DNA of 64,000 nt from Luoshenia tenuis. GTDB taxonomy: Bacteria > Bacillota > Clostridia > Christensenellales > GCA-900066905. The translations under genes were made by a program, and so were the position numbers. Below the pieces are notes generated by a model. That model ran no database searches. It saw nothing but the letters and a program-made list of their open reading frames with translations, and was not told the DNA's origin. This document shows positions 33,099 through 42,318 of this stretch, one piece after another. Location of the stretch: NCBI RefSeq assembly GCF_014384745.1, contig NZ_JACRSO010000002.1:434001-498000 (forward strand), in the 5' to 3' direction. Within the stretch, counting starts at the first letter, position 1. Each line of letters opens with the position of its first letter.

Positions 33099-34885
33099 TA
33101 CGCAGCGTTTTTTTAAAACGAATCTTAGGTCTGGTGCTGGCGACGATACTCGTTTCCTTTACATTGACAGCTTCGTTTTATTTCTTCGCCGCAGGAAACA
33201 TATTTACACAAATTAAAGCGCGGGAGTTTAAACCCCGCGCTCAAATTATTGCCCAAATGACGGTGGAATACCTGGACGGGCAGTTCAGCTACACGGTGTT
33301 TGACCGGATGCTGCGCTCAAACGATGCGGGGTGGGACGCGCGCATCTGGGTGGTGGATAGCAGCGGGCAGCTGATCATCTCCTCCCAGCCGGACTTAAGC
33401 CAGGTCTTTGCCGAGCGGTTCTTATCCGCCATGTCCTCCGAGGTGGAGCAGACCCTCTCGGGAGAGGACATCCTCTTTACCGGCAACCCCGCCGGCTTTT
33501 CCGAGAGCATGCTGGCCATCGGCATCCCCGTTCGGGATGAGAGCGACCAGGTGATCGGCGCGGTGCTGCTGGCCAAGTCCATGGACGAGATCCAGTCCGC
33601 CATGGGGGATCTGAGCAAGGCGCTGATCATGAGCACGCTGCTGGTGCTGTTTTTCATGGTGCCGGTCACCTACCTATTCTCCCTGCACCTGGCCAAACCC
33701 ATCTATCAGATGCGGGATGTGGCCCTGGCCATGGCGGGGGGCGACTTTTCCGCCCGGGCGGATACCGTTAAAAAAGGCGAACTGGGCGAGCTGGGTGCCT
33801 CGCTGAACCACATGGCTAGCGAGCTTGGCAGTAACCTGCGCGCCATGACGGTGGAGCGCAACCGGCTGATGCAGATTTTAAACGGCCTGGTGGAGGGCAT
33901 CGTCGCCGTGGACAACACCGGCAGGGTGACCCATTCCAACGCCGCGCTGCTGGGGCTGTTCCATAACGAACGGCGCACCACCCCCATCCCCCGCCATCTG
34001 CTGATTCCGCTGGACTCAGTATGGCGAGATATCACCGCCGTGATCCGGGATAACCAGACCATTGAGCGCAATATCACCTATCAGGATATCATCATCCACT
34101 TTAGCGCCTCTCCCTTGGCCGATGAGGGCAACCGGGTGGCCGGCGCGGTGGGTGTTTTTCGGGATGTGACCGCCCACGAACGCCTGGAGCAGACCCGGCG
34201 GGATTACGTGGCCAATGTTTCCCACGAGCTGCGAACACCGCTGACCTCCCTGCGCGGGCTGGTAGAGCCGCTCAAAGAGGGGCTGGTCAAAAACGAGGCA
34301 GATAAGCAGCGCTACCTGGATATTATCCTGCGCGAAACGCTGCGCTTGAACCGGCTGGTCAATGACTTATTGGAGTTGAGCCGCCTGCAGTCGGGCACGG
34401 CGGCCATGAGCCGGAATATTTTTGATCCTTATAACGCCATTGCGGATGCTACCGAGCAGTTTATCAGCCAGGCCGAAGATAAGCAGATCGCCCTGGAGCT
34501 GGAGCTGCCCGACCCCATGCCCAAGGTTTTTGGCAATCCGGACCGGGTCGAACAGATTTTGGTCATCCTCATTGACAACGCCATGAAGTACACCCCCACC
34601 GGCGGTACGGTCTGCGTGCGGGCGGTGGAAAAGCCGGAATGGCTGGAGGTTTCCGTCAGCGATACCGGCGTGGGCATCAGCACGCAGGATCTGCCCCACG
34701 TGTTCGAGCGGTTTTATAAGGTCAATAAGGCCCGGGGCAAGACCGGGACCGGGCTGGGCCTGGCCATCGCCTACGAGGTTATGAGCGGGCTGGGCGAAAA
34801 GATATGGGCCGATAGCGAGCCGGGAAAGGGCAGCCGTTTTGCCTTTACCCTGCACTATACGCAAGAGCAGCCCCCGGAAGCATAA
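33095..34885 (+). CDS. Sensor histidine kinase (HAMP-PAS-HisKA-HATPase)
   Basis: Membrane kinase of 596 residues. TM1 lies near residues 8-28 (GLVLATILVSFTLTASFYFF). An extracellular sensor of about 150 residues precedes TM2 (LIMSTLLVLFFMVPVTYLFS). HAMP (LAKPIYQMRDVALAMAGGDF), a PAS-like domain, HisKA with YVANVSHELRTPLTSLRGLV, and an HATPase domain with LIDNAMKYTPTGG, SDTGVGISTQDLPHVFERFY and GTGLGLAIAYEVM follow. The layout resembles WalK/PhoR-type kinases, but the single PAS and solitary operon do not settle the signal. A strong terminator follows. Confidence 0.93.
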   Translation: MIRSVFLKRILGLVLATILVSFTLTASFYFFAAGNIFTQIKAREFKPRAQIIAQMTVEYLDGQFSYTVFDRMLRSNDAGWDARIWVVDSSGQLIISSQPDLSQVFAERFLSAMSSEVEQTLSGEDILFTGNPAGFSESMLAIGIPVRDESDQVIGAVLLAKSMDEIQSAMGDLSKALIMSTLLVLFFMVPVTYLFSLHLAKPIYQMRDVALAMAGGDFSARADTVKKGELGELGASLNHMASELGSNLRAMTVERNRLMQILNGLVEGIVAVDNTGRVTHSNAALLGLFHNERRTTPIPRHLLIPLDSVWRDITAVIRDNQTIERNITYQDIIIHFSASPLADEGNRVAGAVGVFRDVTAHERLEQTRRDYVANVSHELRTPLTSLRGLVEPLKEGLVKNEADKQRYLDIILRETLRLNRLVNDLLELSRLQSGTAAMSRNIFDPYNAIADATEQFISQAEDKQIALELELPDPMPKVFGNPDRVEQILVILIDNAMKYTPTGGTVCVRAVEKPEWLEVSVSDTGVGISTQDLPHVFERFYKVNKARGKTGTGLGLAIAYEVMSGLGEKIWADSEPGKGSRFAFTLHYTQEQPPEA

Positions 34886-34900
34886 TAAAGGTTAAGTTCA

Positions 34901-34934
34901 AAGCGCCCGCCGGAGATTTCCGGCGGGCGCTTTT
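34901..34934 (+). terminator. Intrinsic terminator of the second two-component operon
   Basis: A 13-bp GC-rich stem (AAGCGCCCGCCGG / complement) with a six-base loop, followed by TTGGTTTTG. Confidence 0.88.
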
Positions 34935-35056
34935 GGTTTTGCTACCGTCTGCGCTAAGCCCTATGTTTTTTAGTATAACCTTAATGCGCCAGCCATATTT
35001 CCTTCACCTTCTCCCCTTATGATAGGTGCAAATAAGAGGAGAAAGAAGGGCCCATC

Positions 35057-35500
35057 GTGTTTTCAGATTCACACCGACAGGTTCTGGTTTTTGTTACCGA
35101 TCAGTTTTGTTGCGAGGCGTTGATCCACCGCGGGCACCAGCTCGCCCTGAAAAACCACACCAGCCTGGCCGTCGTATCCATCCAGCCGAAAAGCCGCCCC
35201 GCCAAGGGCAATGCGCAGGCTCTGCGTTACCTGCGCCAGGTTTCCCAGGGGTACCGGACCGATATGGCGATCTGCTACCATGACGACCCCATTGCCTGCG
35301 CCTGTGCCTATGTGGACCGGGCCGATCCGCTGGTGATCGTGACCGGCGCGCCCAGGGGCTCGCGCTTTACTCAGGCGCTTGCGGCCCGGTATCCCGCCGT
35401 CCCGCTGATTGCCGTGCAGGCGCCGCCGCTGTCGCGCGCGTTCGCGCAGCGTCCCTTTGCCCACCAGCGCTTGGGCCAGGTCGTTCGCGCCCTGTCCTAA
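35057..35500 (+). CDS. Universal-stress-protein-like small protein
   Basis: 147-residue soluble protein starting at a GTG behind GAAGGG. The pattern VLVFVTDQFCCEALIHRGHQ resembles the first strand and helix of UspA-like proteins of Clostridia that begin with VLVCVT and a CERLI helix. The later DPLVIVTGAPRGSRFTQALA fits the last strand and glycine loop, but the ATP-binding GxxG(9)GS motif is degenerate. The assignment is therefore only to the fold. The gene is monocistronic, with a terminator after it. Confidence 0.65.
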   Translation: MFSDSHRQVLVFVTDQFCCEALIHRGHQLALKNHTSLAVVSIQPKSRPAKGNAQALRYLRQVSQGYRTDMAICYHDDPIACACAYVDRADPLVIVTGAPRGSRFTQALAARYPAVPLIAVQAPPLSRAFAQRPFAHQRLGQVVRALS

Positions 35501-35521
35501 AGCGTTCTACCCTCTCTAACA

Positions 35522-35549
35522 AAGGCCGTCTCTCTGCGGGGACGGCCCT
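35522..35549 (+). terminator. Intrinsic terminator of the USP-like gene
   Basis: GGCCGTC...GACGGCC stem (AAGGCCGTC / GGACGGCCCTT) followed by TTGTTTTC. The same DNA precedes a possible promoter (TTGTTT, 17 bases, TACGAT at 35572) for the next operon. Confidence 0.75.
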
Positions 35550-35629
35550 TGTTTTCATGTTTGCGATATGGTACGATACCCCCGTGGCGCGTCTTGCCGG
35601 CCACAAAACCGTAAAAAGGGGGATACGCT

Positions 35630-35998
35630 ATGCGGCGGAACGATTGGCTGCTGGCCGGGGCGACGGTGCTGACCGCCCTTGGCCTGATGCTTGCCTTTTT
35701 TCTCTATCCCCAGCCAACCGGCCAATGGGTAACCGTCGCCGTAGAAGGGCGCATTTTCGCCCAGTATCCTCTGGCGCAGGACGCCACCTATCGCATTGAA
35801 ACCGCGCAGGGGTATAATCTGTTGCAGATTGAAAACCGCCAGGTAAAAATCGTACAGGCCGACTGCCCGGATGGCTCCTGTACCCACCAGCAGCCCCTAG
35901 GCGAAAACGGGGGCGGCAGCATCGTCTGCCTGCCACACCATCTGGTGGTAACATTAGATACGCAAAAGGAGGGCGGGATCGATGCGCTGGTCCAGTAA
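35630..35998 (+). CDS. NusG domain II-containing exported protein
   Basis: 122-residue protein with one N-terminal membrane helix (LLAGATVLTALGLMLAFFLY) and an outward beta-barrel of the NusG_II family. The typical ...VKIVQADCPDGSCTHQ motif with two cysteines and VCLPHHLVV near the end is intact. In Clostridia this small protein is nearly always paired with a Gx transporter gene, as here; the next start lies inside its last codons. The pair is often near Rnf or ApbE genes, which are absent from this window. Precise role unknown. Confidence 0.92.
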   Translation: MRRNDWLLAGATVLTALGLMLAFFLYPQPTGQWVTVAVEGRIFAQYPLAQDATYRIETAQGYNLLQIENRQVKIVQADCPDGSCTHQQPLGENGGGSIVCLPHHLVVTLDTQKEGGIDALVQ

Positions 35999-36521
35999 AA
36001 AGAGCGCCCCGCCCCGCCCCTATTTTACCGCCCGGCGGATCGCCACGCTCTCGCTGCTGCTCTCCCTCTCCCTCATTTTTGGGTATGTGGAACGGCTCTT
36101 CCCGCTGGATGCCGCCATTCCGGGGATCAAGCTGGGGCTTGGAAACCTGGCGGTCGTGCTGGCGCTGTACCTGCTGGATGCGCCCAGCGCTGCGCTGCTC
36201 TCCCTGCTGCGGGTGGGGCTTGGCGGGCTGCTATTTGGCAATATCGCCTCCCTGGCCTTCAGCTTCTCGGGCGCGGTGCTCAGCCTGATCTGCATGCTGG
36301 CGCTCAAGCGTACGGACTGGTTCAGCCTGGCAGGCGTTTCCATGGCGGGCGGGGTCTGTCACAACGTCGGGCAGCTGGGGATGGCGGCGTTTTTCACCCA
36401 GGTGCCGCAGGTCTGGTATTATCTGCCGGTTTTAATGCTGACCGGCCTTGCCACGGGCTTGCTCAACGGGCTGATCGGCCTGGGCATCCAAAAACGTCTA
36501 TCCCGCATCACGCTGAGTTAG
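35982..36521 (+). CDS. Gx transporter family protein (heptaprenyl-diphosphate-synthase component I-like)
   Basis: Integral membrane protein of 179 residues with five or six helices and the family hallmark of repeated glycine-rich stretches: GIKLGLGNLAVVLALYLLDA and LLRVGLGGLLFGNIASLAFS. It belongs to Hpre_diP_synt_I, thought to be an ECF S-component-like transporter rather than a synthase. It overlaps the NusG-II gene by 17 bases, implying translational coupling. The substrate is unknown. Confidence 0.9.
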   Translation: MRWSSKKSAPPRPYFTARRIATLSLLLSLSLIFGYVERLFPLDAAIPGIKLGLGNLAVVLALYLLDAPSAALLSLLRVGLGGLLFGNIASLAFSFSGAVLSLICMLALKRTDWFSLAGVSMAGGVCHNVGQLGMAAFFTQVPQVWYYLPVLMLTGLATGLLNGLIGLGIQKRLSRITLS

Positions 36522-36523
36522 CG

Positions 36524-36547
36524 GCCGCCCCAAGGGGCGGCTTTTTT
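36524..36547 (+). terminator. Intrinsic terminator of the NusG-II/Gx operon
   Basis: GCCGCCCC-AA-GGGGCGGC followed by TTTTTTATG, starting three bases after the stop codon. Confidence 0.88.
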
Positions 36548-36567
36548 ATGGCCCTGCAGGCGTTGAT

Positions 36568-36596
36568 TTGAGAATTCGCCCAAAAGCCGCTATAAT
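36568..36596 (+). promoter_or_regulatory. Promoter of the EndoQ-UvrD gene
   Basis: TTGAGA, a 17-base spacer and a perfect TATAAT lie 34 bases upstream of the start codon. Confidence 0.75.
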
Positions 36597-36630
36597 AAAG
36601 ACATTCAAGCGAAAGTTGGGGAGTTTTGTC

Positions 36631-39600
36631 ATGTTGATTGCAGATCTGCACATCCACTCAAAATACTCCCGGGCCACCAGCCGGGATTGCACGCCGGAAT
36701 TTTTGGACCTGTGGGCGCGGCGCAAGGGCATCGGCCTGCTCGGCACGGGGGATTTTACCCACCCCGCCTGGCGGCAGGCGTTAAAGGAAAAGCTGGTCGC
36801 CGCCGAGGAGGGGTTTTACCGCCTGCGGGATGAACTGATCCAGCCCGATGCCACGCCGGGCGCCGTCCAACCCCGCTTTGTGGTGACCGGTGAGATCAGC
36901 TCGATTTATAAAAAGAACGGCAAGACGCGCAAGGTGCACAACGTCATCATCCTGCCCGGTTTAGAGGAGGCCGAACTGCTCAGCCAAAAACTGGAGGCCA
37001 TCGGCAACATCCATTCGGACGGGCGGCCGATCCTGGGCCTGGACAGCCGCGACCTTTTGGAGATCACGCTGGAATCCTGTCCGCGGGCCATCTTCATCCC
37101 CGCCCATATCTGGACGCCGCACTTTTCCCTGTTTGGCGCCTTCTCCGGTTTTGATACGATTGAAGAATGCTTTGAAGACCTGACCGGCCATATCCACGCG
37201 CTGGAGACCGGCCTTTCCTCCGATCCGGCAATGAACGGGCGCGTCCGCGCGCTTGACCGCTTTGCGCTGGTATCCAATTCGGATGCCCACTCCCCCGCCA
37301 AGCTGGGGCGCGAGGCCAATCTGCTAAATATCGACATGACTTACAGCGCCCTGTACGCTGCGCTTCAAGGCGAAAACCCCCAGGGGCTGGCCGGCACCAT
37401 CGAATTCTTCCCCGAGGAGGGCAAGTATCACCTGGATGGGCACCGGGCCTGCAAGCTCTGCCTCACCCCGGCGGAAACCCAGCGCTACGGCGGGCGCTGC
37501 CCCGTCTGCGGCAAAAAGCTGACGATCGGCGTCCAGCATCGGGTGGAACAGCTGGCCGATCGGCCTGAAGGCTATTGCCGTCCCGACGCACGCCCTTATG
37601 AAAGCCTGGTCCCCCTGCCGGAGGTGATCGCCGCCTCCACCGGCCTTTCCGCCGGTTCAGTGAAGGTCGCCCGGCAGTATCAGGCCATCTTGCAGGCTCT
37701 GGGGCCGGAGTTCTACATCCTGCGCGAAGCCTCCATCCAGCAGATCGTCCAGGCCGCCGGCCCCTGCGTAGCGGAGGGTATCCGCCGGCTGCGCCGCGGC
37801 GAGGTGCGCCGCAAGGCGGGTTATGATGGCGAATACGGCGTGATCGGGCTGCTGGACCCCTCCGAGATCGAGACCTTAAACGGCCAGCTCACGCTGCTAG
37901 AGGGCTGGGCGCCCCCGGCGGCACAGCCCGCCCAAAAGGCGCCGCTTCCCCCTGTCCCGCCGGCAGAGCAGGCCGCGCCAGTTGAGCGCGAAGCCCCTTT
38001 GGCGGACGCTGCCCTTGGCGACGGGGACCCGCTGCTGGCAGGGCTGAATCCCGAGCAGCAGGAGGCCGTCACCTCCACTGCGCCGGCCCTTGCGGTCATC
38101 GCCGGGCCGGGTACGGGCAAGACCAAAACCCTGGTCTCCCGCATCGCCTATCTGATCTCCGTTCGCAAAGTCAAGCCCTCCGAGATCACGGCCGTCACCT
38201 TTACCAACAAAGCCGCCGCTGAGATGCGCCAGCGCCTGGAACAGGCCCTGGGCGGAAAGCGTGCCCTGCGTGGCATGTCCATCGGCACCTTTCACGCGCT
38301 ATGTCTGGAATATCTGCGCGAGACCGGCGGGGTCACCCTGTTGGATGAGGATGGCGCGCGCCGCCATGCCGCGGCGGTCATTCAGGCGCGCAACCTGCGC
38401 CTGACGCCGGAGGCCTTTTTGCGCGCGGTCTCCATCCGCAAAAACGGCGGCGAGGGCGATGGCATTTCCGACGAGGCCTTTGCCCTATATTGTGACCGTC
38501 TGAAAAAGAGCGGCGCCGCGGATTTTGACGATCTGCTGGCCGATACCCTGGCCGCCTGGCAGCAGGGGCTGCCCGATGCGCGCCGGAAAAACCGTTTCCG
38601 CTATTTGTTGGTGGACGAGTTTCAGGATATCAACCCCATCCAGTACCGCCTGATCCGCGCTTGGGCGCAGGAGGGCGAAAGCCTGTTTGCCATTGGCGAC
38701 CCGGATCAGTCCATCTATGGTTTCCGCGGGGCGGACGCCGCCTGCTTTGAACGCCTGCAGGAAGATTGGCCTGCGCTTTGCACCATCCACCTGCGGCAAA
38801 ATTACCGCTCCACCCCGCAGGTGCTACGCGTGGCCCTGCCGCTGATCTCCCACAATCCCGGCCAGGCAAGGGCGCTTCTGCCTCACCGGCCGGATGGCGC
38901 GCCGGTAGGCCGCGTGGTGGTTAAGACGGACCTTAGCGAGGGCATCTTTATCGCCAAGCAGATCGGCCAGATGGTCGGCGGACTGGATATGTTGGAATCC
39001 GGCGCCCTTGCCGCCCCGGCGGACCGGGCGCAGGGCTATGGCTTTTCGGATTTCGCCATCCTTTACCGCACGCACCGCCAGGCGGAAATGCTGGAAAAAT
39101 GCCTGCGCCAAGAGGGCATCCCCTATGTGGTTTCCGGCCGGGAGGACGACCTGTCTAGCGAGGACGTGTGCGGCGTGCTGGGCTTTTTCCGCTTCCTGGC
39201 CGATCCGCAGGATGCCCTCTCCCTCACCCGGGCGCTCAAGGTCCTTTTTGGCTGCCCGGAGGCATTATCTGAGAGCTTTGCCGCGCTATGGGAGGGCGCA
39301 GGGCACCAGATGCTCACCCCTGCGCTGTTGGAGGCGCGGGCCGCAGCCTACCTGGGCGCGGCCCACGTCGGCCCATTGATCGAGGCGGCGGGCGCCTTTT
39401 TACCCCGTATGAAAAAGGAGAAGCCCCGCAAGCTGATCGAAGAGCTTTGCTCCGCCTGCGCGCTGAAAAAGACGCCCGCGCTGGAGCACCTGTTGGGGCG
39501 GGCGGTGTTCCATACGGATATGGCGGCGTTTCTGGATAACCTGGCCCTGGGGCAGGAGGCGGACCTGGAGCGCAGTACGGGGCACGCCTATGCCGCCGGC

Positions 39601-39897
39601 GCTGTACGGCTGATGACGCTGCACGGCGCCAAGGGGCTGGAATTCCCCGTGGTCTTTCTGTGCGGCGTTAAAAAGGGCATGATTCCGCTGGAGACGCCCT
39701 ATAGGCCCGCGGATATGGAAGAGGAACGCCGTCTGTTTTACGTGGGCATCACCCGCGCGAAAGACAGCCTGTACCTTTGCACCGGCCCGGAGGCTTCCGC
39801 CTTTATGCAGGAGATCCCCGCGGCCGACCTGAAGCCCATCCGCGCCAACCCCAACGCCGCGCAGGGCGCGCAGCTCAGCCTGTTTGGAAAGGTTTAG
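36631..39897 (+). CDS. EndoQ-like PHP nuclease fused to a UvrD/Rep-family DNA helicase
   Basis: DNA-repair protein of 1088 residues joining two enzymes. Residues 1-430 are a PHP-fold endonuclease Q: metal ligands in ADLHIHSKYSRA, TGDFTHPAW, KVHNVIILPG, FIPAHIWTPHFS and SNSDAHSPAKLGREA, then a four-cysteine zinc site (CKLC...CPVC, near residues 273-293). EndoQ cuts 5' of deaminated bases and abasic sites. After a Pro/Ala-rich linker, residues 470 onward are an SF1 helicase: Walker A AGPGTGKTKTLVSRI, DEFQDINPIQYRL, GDPDQSIYGFRGAD, LMTLHGAKGLEFPVVFLCG and RRLFYVGITRAKDSL. The start is the ATG after GGGGAG behind a good promoter. The fusion implies nicking and unwinding on one polypeptide. Confidence 0.9.
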   Translation: MLIADLHIHSKYSRATSRDCTPEFLDLWARRKGIGLLGTGDFTHPAWRQALKEKLVAAEEGFYRLRDELIQPDATPGAVQPRFVVTGEISSIYKKNGKTRKVHNVIILPGLEEAELLSQKLEAIGNIHSDGRPILGLDSRDLLEITLESCPRAIFIPAHIWTPHFSLFGAFSGFDTIEECFEDLTGHIHALETGLSSDPAMNGRVRALDRFALVSNSDAHSPAKLGREANLLNIDMTYSALYAALQGENPQGLAGTIEFFPEEGKYHLDGHRACKLCLTPAETQRYGGRCPVCGKKLTIGVQHRVEQLADRPEGYCRPDARPYESLVPLPEVIAASTGLSAGSVKVARQYQAILQALGPEFYILREASIQQIVQAAGPCVAEGIRRLRRGEVRRKAGYDGEYGVIGLLDPSEIETLNGQLTLLEGWAPPAAQPAQKAPLPPVPPAEQAAPVEREAPLADAALGDGDPLLAGLNPEQQEAVTSTAPALAVIAGPGTGKTKTLVSRIAYLISVRKVKPSEITAVTFTNKAAAEMRQRLEQALGGKRALRGMSIGTFHALCLEYLRETGGVTLLDEDGARRHAAAVIQARNLRLTPEAFLRAVSIRKNGGEGDGISDEAFALYCDRLKKSGAADFDDLLADTLAAWQQGLPDARRKNRFRYLLVDEFQDINPIQYRLIRAWAQEGESLFAIGDPDQSIYGFRGADAACFERLQEDWPALCTIHLRQNYRSTPQVLRVALPLISHNPGQARALLPHRPDGAPVGRVVVKTDLSEGIFIAKQIGQMVGGLDMLESGALAAPADRAQGYGFSDFAILYRTHRQAEMLEKCLRQEGIPYVVSGREDDLSSEDVCGVLGFFRFLADPQDALSLTRALKVLFGCPEALSESFAALWEGAGHQMLTPALLEARAAAYLGAAHVGPLIEAAGAFLPRMKKEKPRKLIEELCSACALKKTPALEHLLGRAVFHTDMAAFLDNLALGQEADLERSTGHAYAAGAVRLMTLHGAKGLEFPVVFLCGVKKGMIPLETPYRPADMEEERRLFYVGITRAKDSLYLCTGPEASAFMQEIPAADLKPIRANPNAAQGAQLSLFGKV

Positions 39898-39907
39898 AGC
39901 ACAAGAT

Positions 39908-39946
39908 AAAAAGGATGACAAGCCATCGCTTGCCATCCTTTTTTAT
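39908..39946. terminator. Terminator between EndoQ-UvrD and the nucleotidyltransferase gene
   Basis: A 14-bp stem (AAAGGATGACAAGC with one mismatch) followed by TTTTTTATTG on the plus strand. It is A-rich on the other side, so it may also serve the convergent minus-strand gene. Confidence 0.8.
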
Positions 39947-39992
39947 TGCCCGCGCTCTTTTCACAGCAGGGTAGCGGTATAACAAAACTGTG

Positions 39993-40655
39993 TTATTTCT
40001 GTCGATACCGCCGCATCAGCGCCGAGCTCCAGGAGAGCAGCTGCCCATAGCACGCCGCCCAGCGCTCCGGTTCCAGCTCGTTTCGCCGCTTGTAGGCCGC
40101 AAATATCTGCGCGCGTTCCCCGCTTACCCGTTCCTCCATCTGCCCGGCATTGCGCGGATAGAACCCCGTTTCCAGATAAAGCTCGGCCTGCAGGATAAAA
40201 AAGGCCGCCTTATACAGCCCGGGCAGCGCTTCGCCCGGTTCCTCATGGACAAAGGCGTGCGCCAAAGCGTGGTAGAGGGCGGCCGCGCCGTTTTGTATGG
40301 CTGTGGCCACATCCGCCCGGTCAATTGGGGGCACCAGCGGCTCCAGCTCGCCGTAAATAGGGCGGGTATCCCGGCAGAACTGAAATAGATCATACCGCGG
40401 CCAGGCCAGCAGCTCTTCGCGGCCGGCGATAAATCCGCAGCTGCGCTCCCGCAGCGGCATCTCCTCCAGCAGCGCCCGGTAACGCTCCAGGTCCTCAAGG
40501 CCCACCTCATCCAAGATCACCACCAGGTCGATATCGCTGCCCGCCCCCGCCTCGCCCCGGGCAAAGCTGCCCTGCAGCCCGATAAAGGCCACCCGCTCCC
40601 CAAAGGTCTGCAAAAGCCGCGCCTGCATCTGCGCTAACCAGCTGCTTATCTCCAT
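39993..40655 (-). CDS. Nucleotidyltransferase-domain protein with HEPN-like C-terminal region
   Basis: 220-residue protein. The N-terminal domain has the minimal nucleotidyltransferase signature GLQGSFARGEAGAGSDIDLV, giving the GS...DxD metal site near residues 28-45. The C-terminal half is helical and rich in Tyr/His (AALYHALAHAFVHEEPGEAL; AAFFILQAELYLETGFYP), like HEPN or kanamycin-nucleotidyltransferase-type helical domains. Here both are on one chain, unlike two-gene MNT-HEPN toxin systems. The ATG is chosen nine bases after AAAGGAG. The target (small molecule, RNA or protein) cannot be told. Confidence 0.8.
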   Translation of the reverse strand: MEISSWLAQMQARLLQTFGERVAFIGLQGSFARGEAGAGSDIDLVVILDEVGLEDLERYRALLEEMPLRERSCGFIAGREELLAWPRYDLFQFCRDTRPIYGELEPLVPPIDRADVATAIQNGAAALYHALAHAFVHEEPGEALPGLYKAAFFILQAELYLETGFYPRNAGQMEERVSGERAQIFAAYKRRNELEPERWAACYGQLLSWSSALMRRYRQK

Positions 40656-40728
40656 TTCATTCCACTCCTTTCTTTGTCGCGTTTTGCCAGCATACCATAC
40701 CGCTGGCCCTTTGCGCAAGCCTTCATAA

Positions 40729-40760
40729 AAAAGGCCGCCGGATCGAATTCCGGCGGCCGC
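40729..40760 (-). terminator. Intrinsic terminator downstream of the AraC-family gene
   Basis: On the minus strand GGCCGCCGGA and its complement form a 10-bp stem with a six-base loop, followed by TTTTTTATG. Between it and the AraC stop codon (40765-40909) I see no gene. Confidence 0.8.
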
Positions 40761-40909
40761 TTTCGTCCCGCTTTATCTCATTCTATAACGCATCCCCCTA
40801 AAGGAAGACAAATTCGTTGTCTGTTCTCCCTCTTTTACACAAGGGTATAATGCCCGCGCTTTGACCCCAAACCTAACGCGGCGTTTTTTTATTGGGTTGA
40901 AGCGCCCGT

Positions 40910-42163
40910 TCACCGTTCTTCGAGCACCTTGCCCCGGCCGGATTGTTTGCGATATTGCAGCGGCGTCAAGCCCGTGTGCTTTTGAAAAATCTTAATAAAA
41001 TAGCTTTGGGAGGCGAAGTTGAGAAACCGGCTGATCTCGGCAAAGCTGTAGCTGGAAAAGCGCAGCAGCTTTTTGGCCTCCTCCACCCGTTCCATCTGGA
41101 TATAATCCACTACCGAAATGCCTACTTCCTCTTTAAAGATATGCGACAGGTAGCGCGGGCTTAAATGGACATAGGCCGCCAGATCCTTTAACGTAATATC
41201 AAAGTGCAGGTGGTGGTAGATATACCGCTGCGCCCGGGCCACCTGTTGGGAGAGCGCGCGCCCTTTTTTGCGGCCGGCCACGCACTCGGCAAAATCCAGC
41301 GCCATCTTATCGGCCATCGCCACCAATTCCTGTATCTCCTCACAGCTCTCGGCCCGGTGCACGTAGCGCTTGCTGATCGGCGTTATTTCCTCCATATCTA
41401 GCCCGCTGGCCACCGTGGCCCGCGTAAAGGCCACGCTTGCGGCGATCACCAGATTTTTGGCCCGCCGCAGCGGGTCCTCCCAAGGGTAATCCGGCGGGTC
41501 CAGCGCCGCGACCGCCGCGCCGTTGCCGCTGTCGATCAAAGCTTTTAGCCGCTGGATATCCCCGTCACGGATGCACTCTTCAATGTGCATCACATTGATC
41601 AGGTACGTCCGCCCCATCTGCCTTTCCGTGTCCGGCAAAATAGCCAGTTCCTGCAAATCCTCCCGCCCCGGCACCAGCCATTCTTGCTCGTCTTTCTGGA
41701 TCTCATCGAGCTTGAGCGGCTGCTCAAAAATAGCAAAATAAACCGCCCGCACCAGGTAGGTAAAGGCCGTTACATCCACCTGCGGCATCTGGCTGAGCAG
41801 TTCAAATAACAGGCGTACATCCTCCCCGCCAAAAACGGGTTCAATGTCCGCCAGATCGGCCAAGTTTGTGCGGCTGAGCAGGCCCGGGCCGATAAACACA
41901 TAATATGTCTTTTCCAGTTCAAAAGCCATGCAGGCGTAAAGCAGCTGGGCGTTAAAAGCCCCCATCACCGGCCCGCGGGCCACCCGCTCTACCAACTTTT
42001 GCTGCAGGGATGGCGAAAGCTTCAAGTTCTGCATCAGGCTCGTTCGTGGATAGGCCATGACCAACTGTTCAGGCCCTTCCATGATGTGGATGGGCACGCG
42101 ACTGATCCCGTAAAGCAGTTTACACGCCTCCGAAATTGCCTCCCATTGCTTTGCAGCTCTCAA
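40910..42163 (-). CDS. AraC-family transcriptional regulator with large sensor domain
   Basis: 417-residue activator. The last 100 residues form the double helix-turn-helix of AraC/XylS: HLHFDITLKDLAAYVHLSPR, then YLSHIFKEEVGISVVDYIQM, and SYSFAEISRFLNFASQSYFI with KIFQKHTGLTPLQYRK. The N-terminal 200 residues look like a PocR/GAF-type sensor, and the middle is an all-helical region. It is divergent from the ferritin-like gene with about 155 bases between starts, so the likely target is that gene. Confidence 0.88.
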   Translation of the reverse strand: MRAAKQWEAISEACKLLYGISRVPIHIMEGPEQLVMAYPRTSLMQNLKLSPSLQQKLVERVARGPVMGAFNAQLLYACMAFELEKTYYVFIGPGLLSRTNLADLADIEPVFGGEDVRLLFELLSQMPQVDVTAFTYLVRAVYFAIFEQPLKLDEIQKDEQEWLVPGREDLQELAILPDTERQMGRTYLINVMHIEECIRDGDIQRLKALIDSGNGAAVAALDPPDYPWEDPLRRAKNLVIAASVAFTRATVASGLDMEEITPISKRYVHRAESCEEIQELVAMADKMALDFAECVAGRKKGRALSQQVARAQRYIYHHLHFDITLKDLAAYVHLSPRYLSHIFKEEVGISVVDYIQMERVEEAKKLLRFSSYSFAEISRFLNFASQSYFIKIFQKHTGLTPLQYRKQSGRGKVLEER

Positions 42164-42318
42164 TCGTTATCCTCCTCCTTTTTACCTACGGACAGTATAG
42201 CATATTTTCCTGGCAAAATCGCCATCTGTACCCGGCTTTTATTCAATTCTCCCGGGATAAAATAGCGCCTTTGGCTGCAAACTATCATCATAGCAAAATA
42301 TGTAAGGAGGCACCACCA

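Noticed and set aside
39993..40655. Toxin-antitoxin (MNT-HEPN) system
   Set aside because: Only one gene is present, with both domains on one chain and no second small gene overlapping it; a stand-alone nucleotidyltransferase is the safer call.
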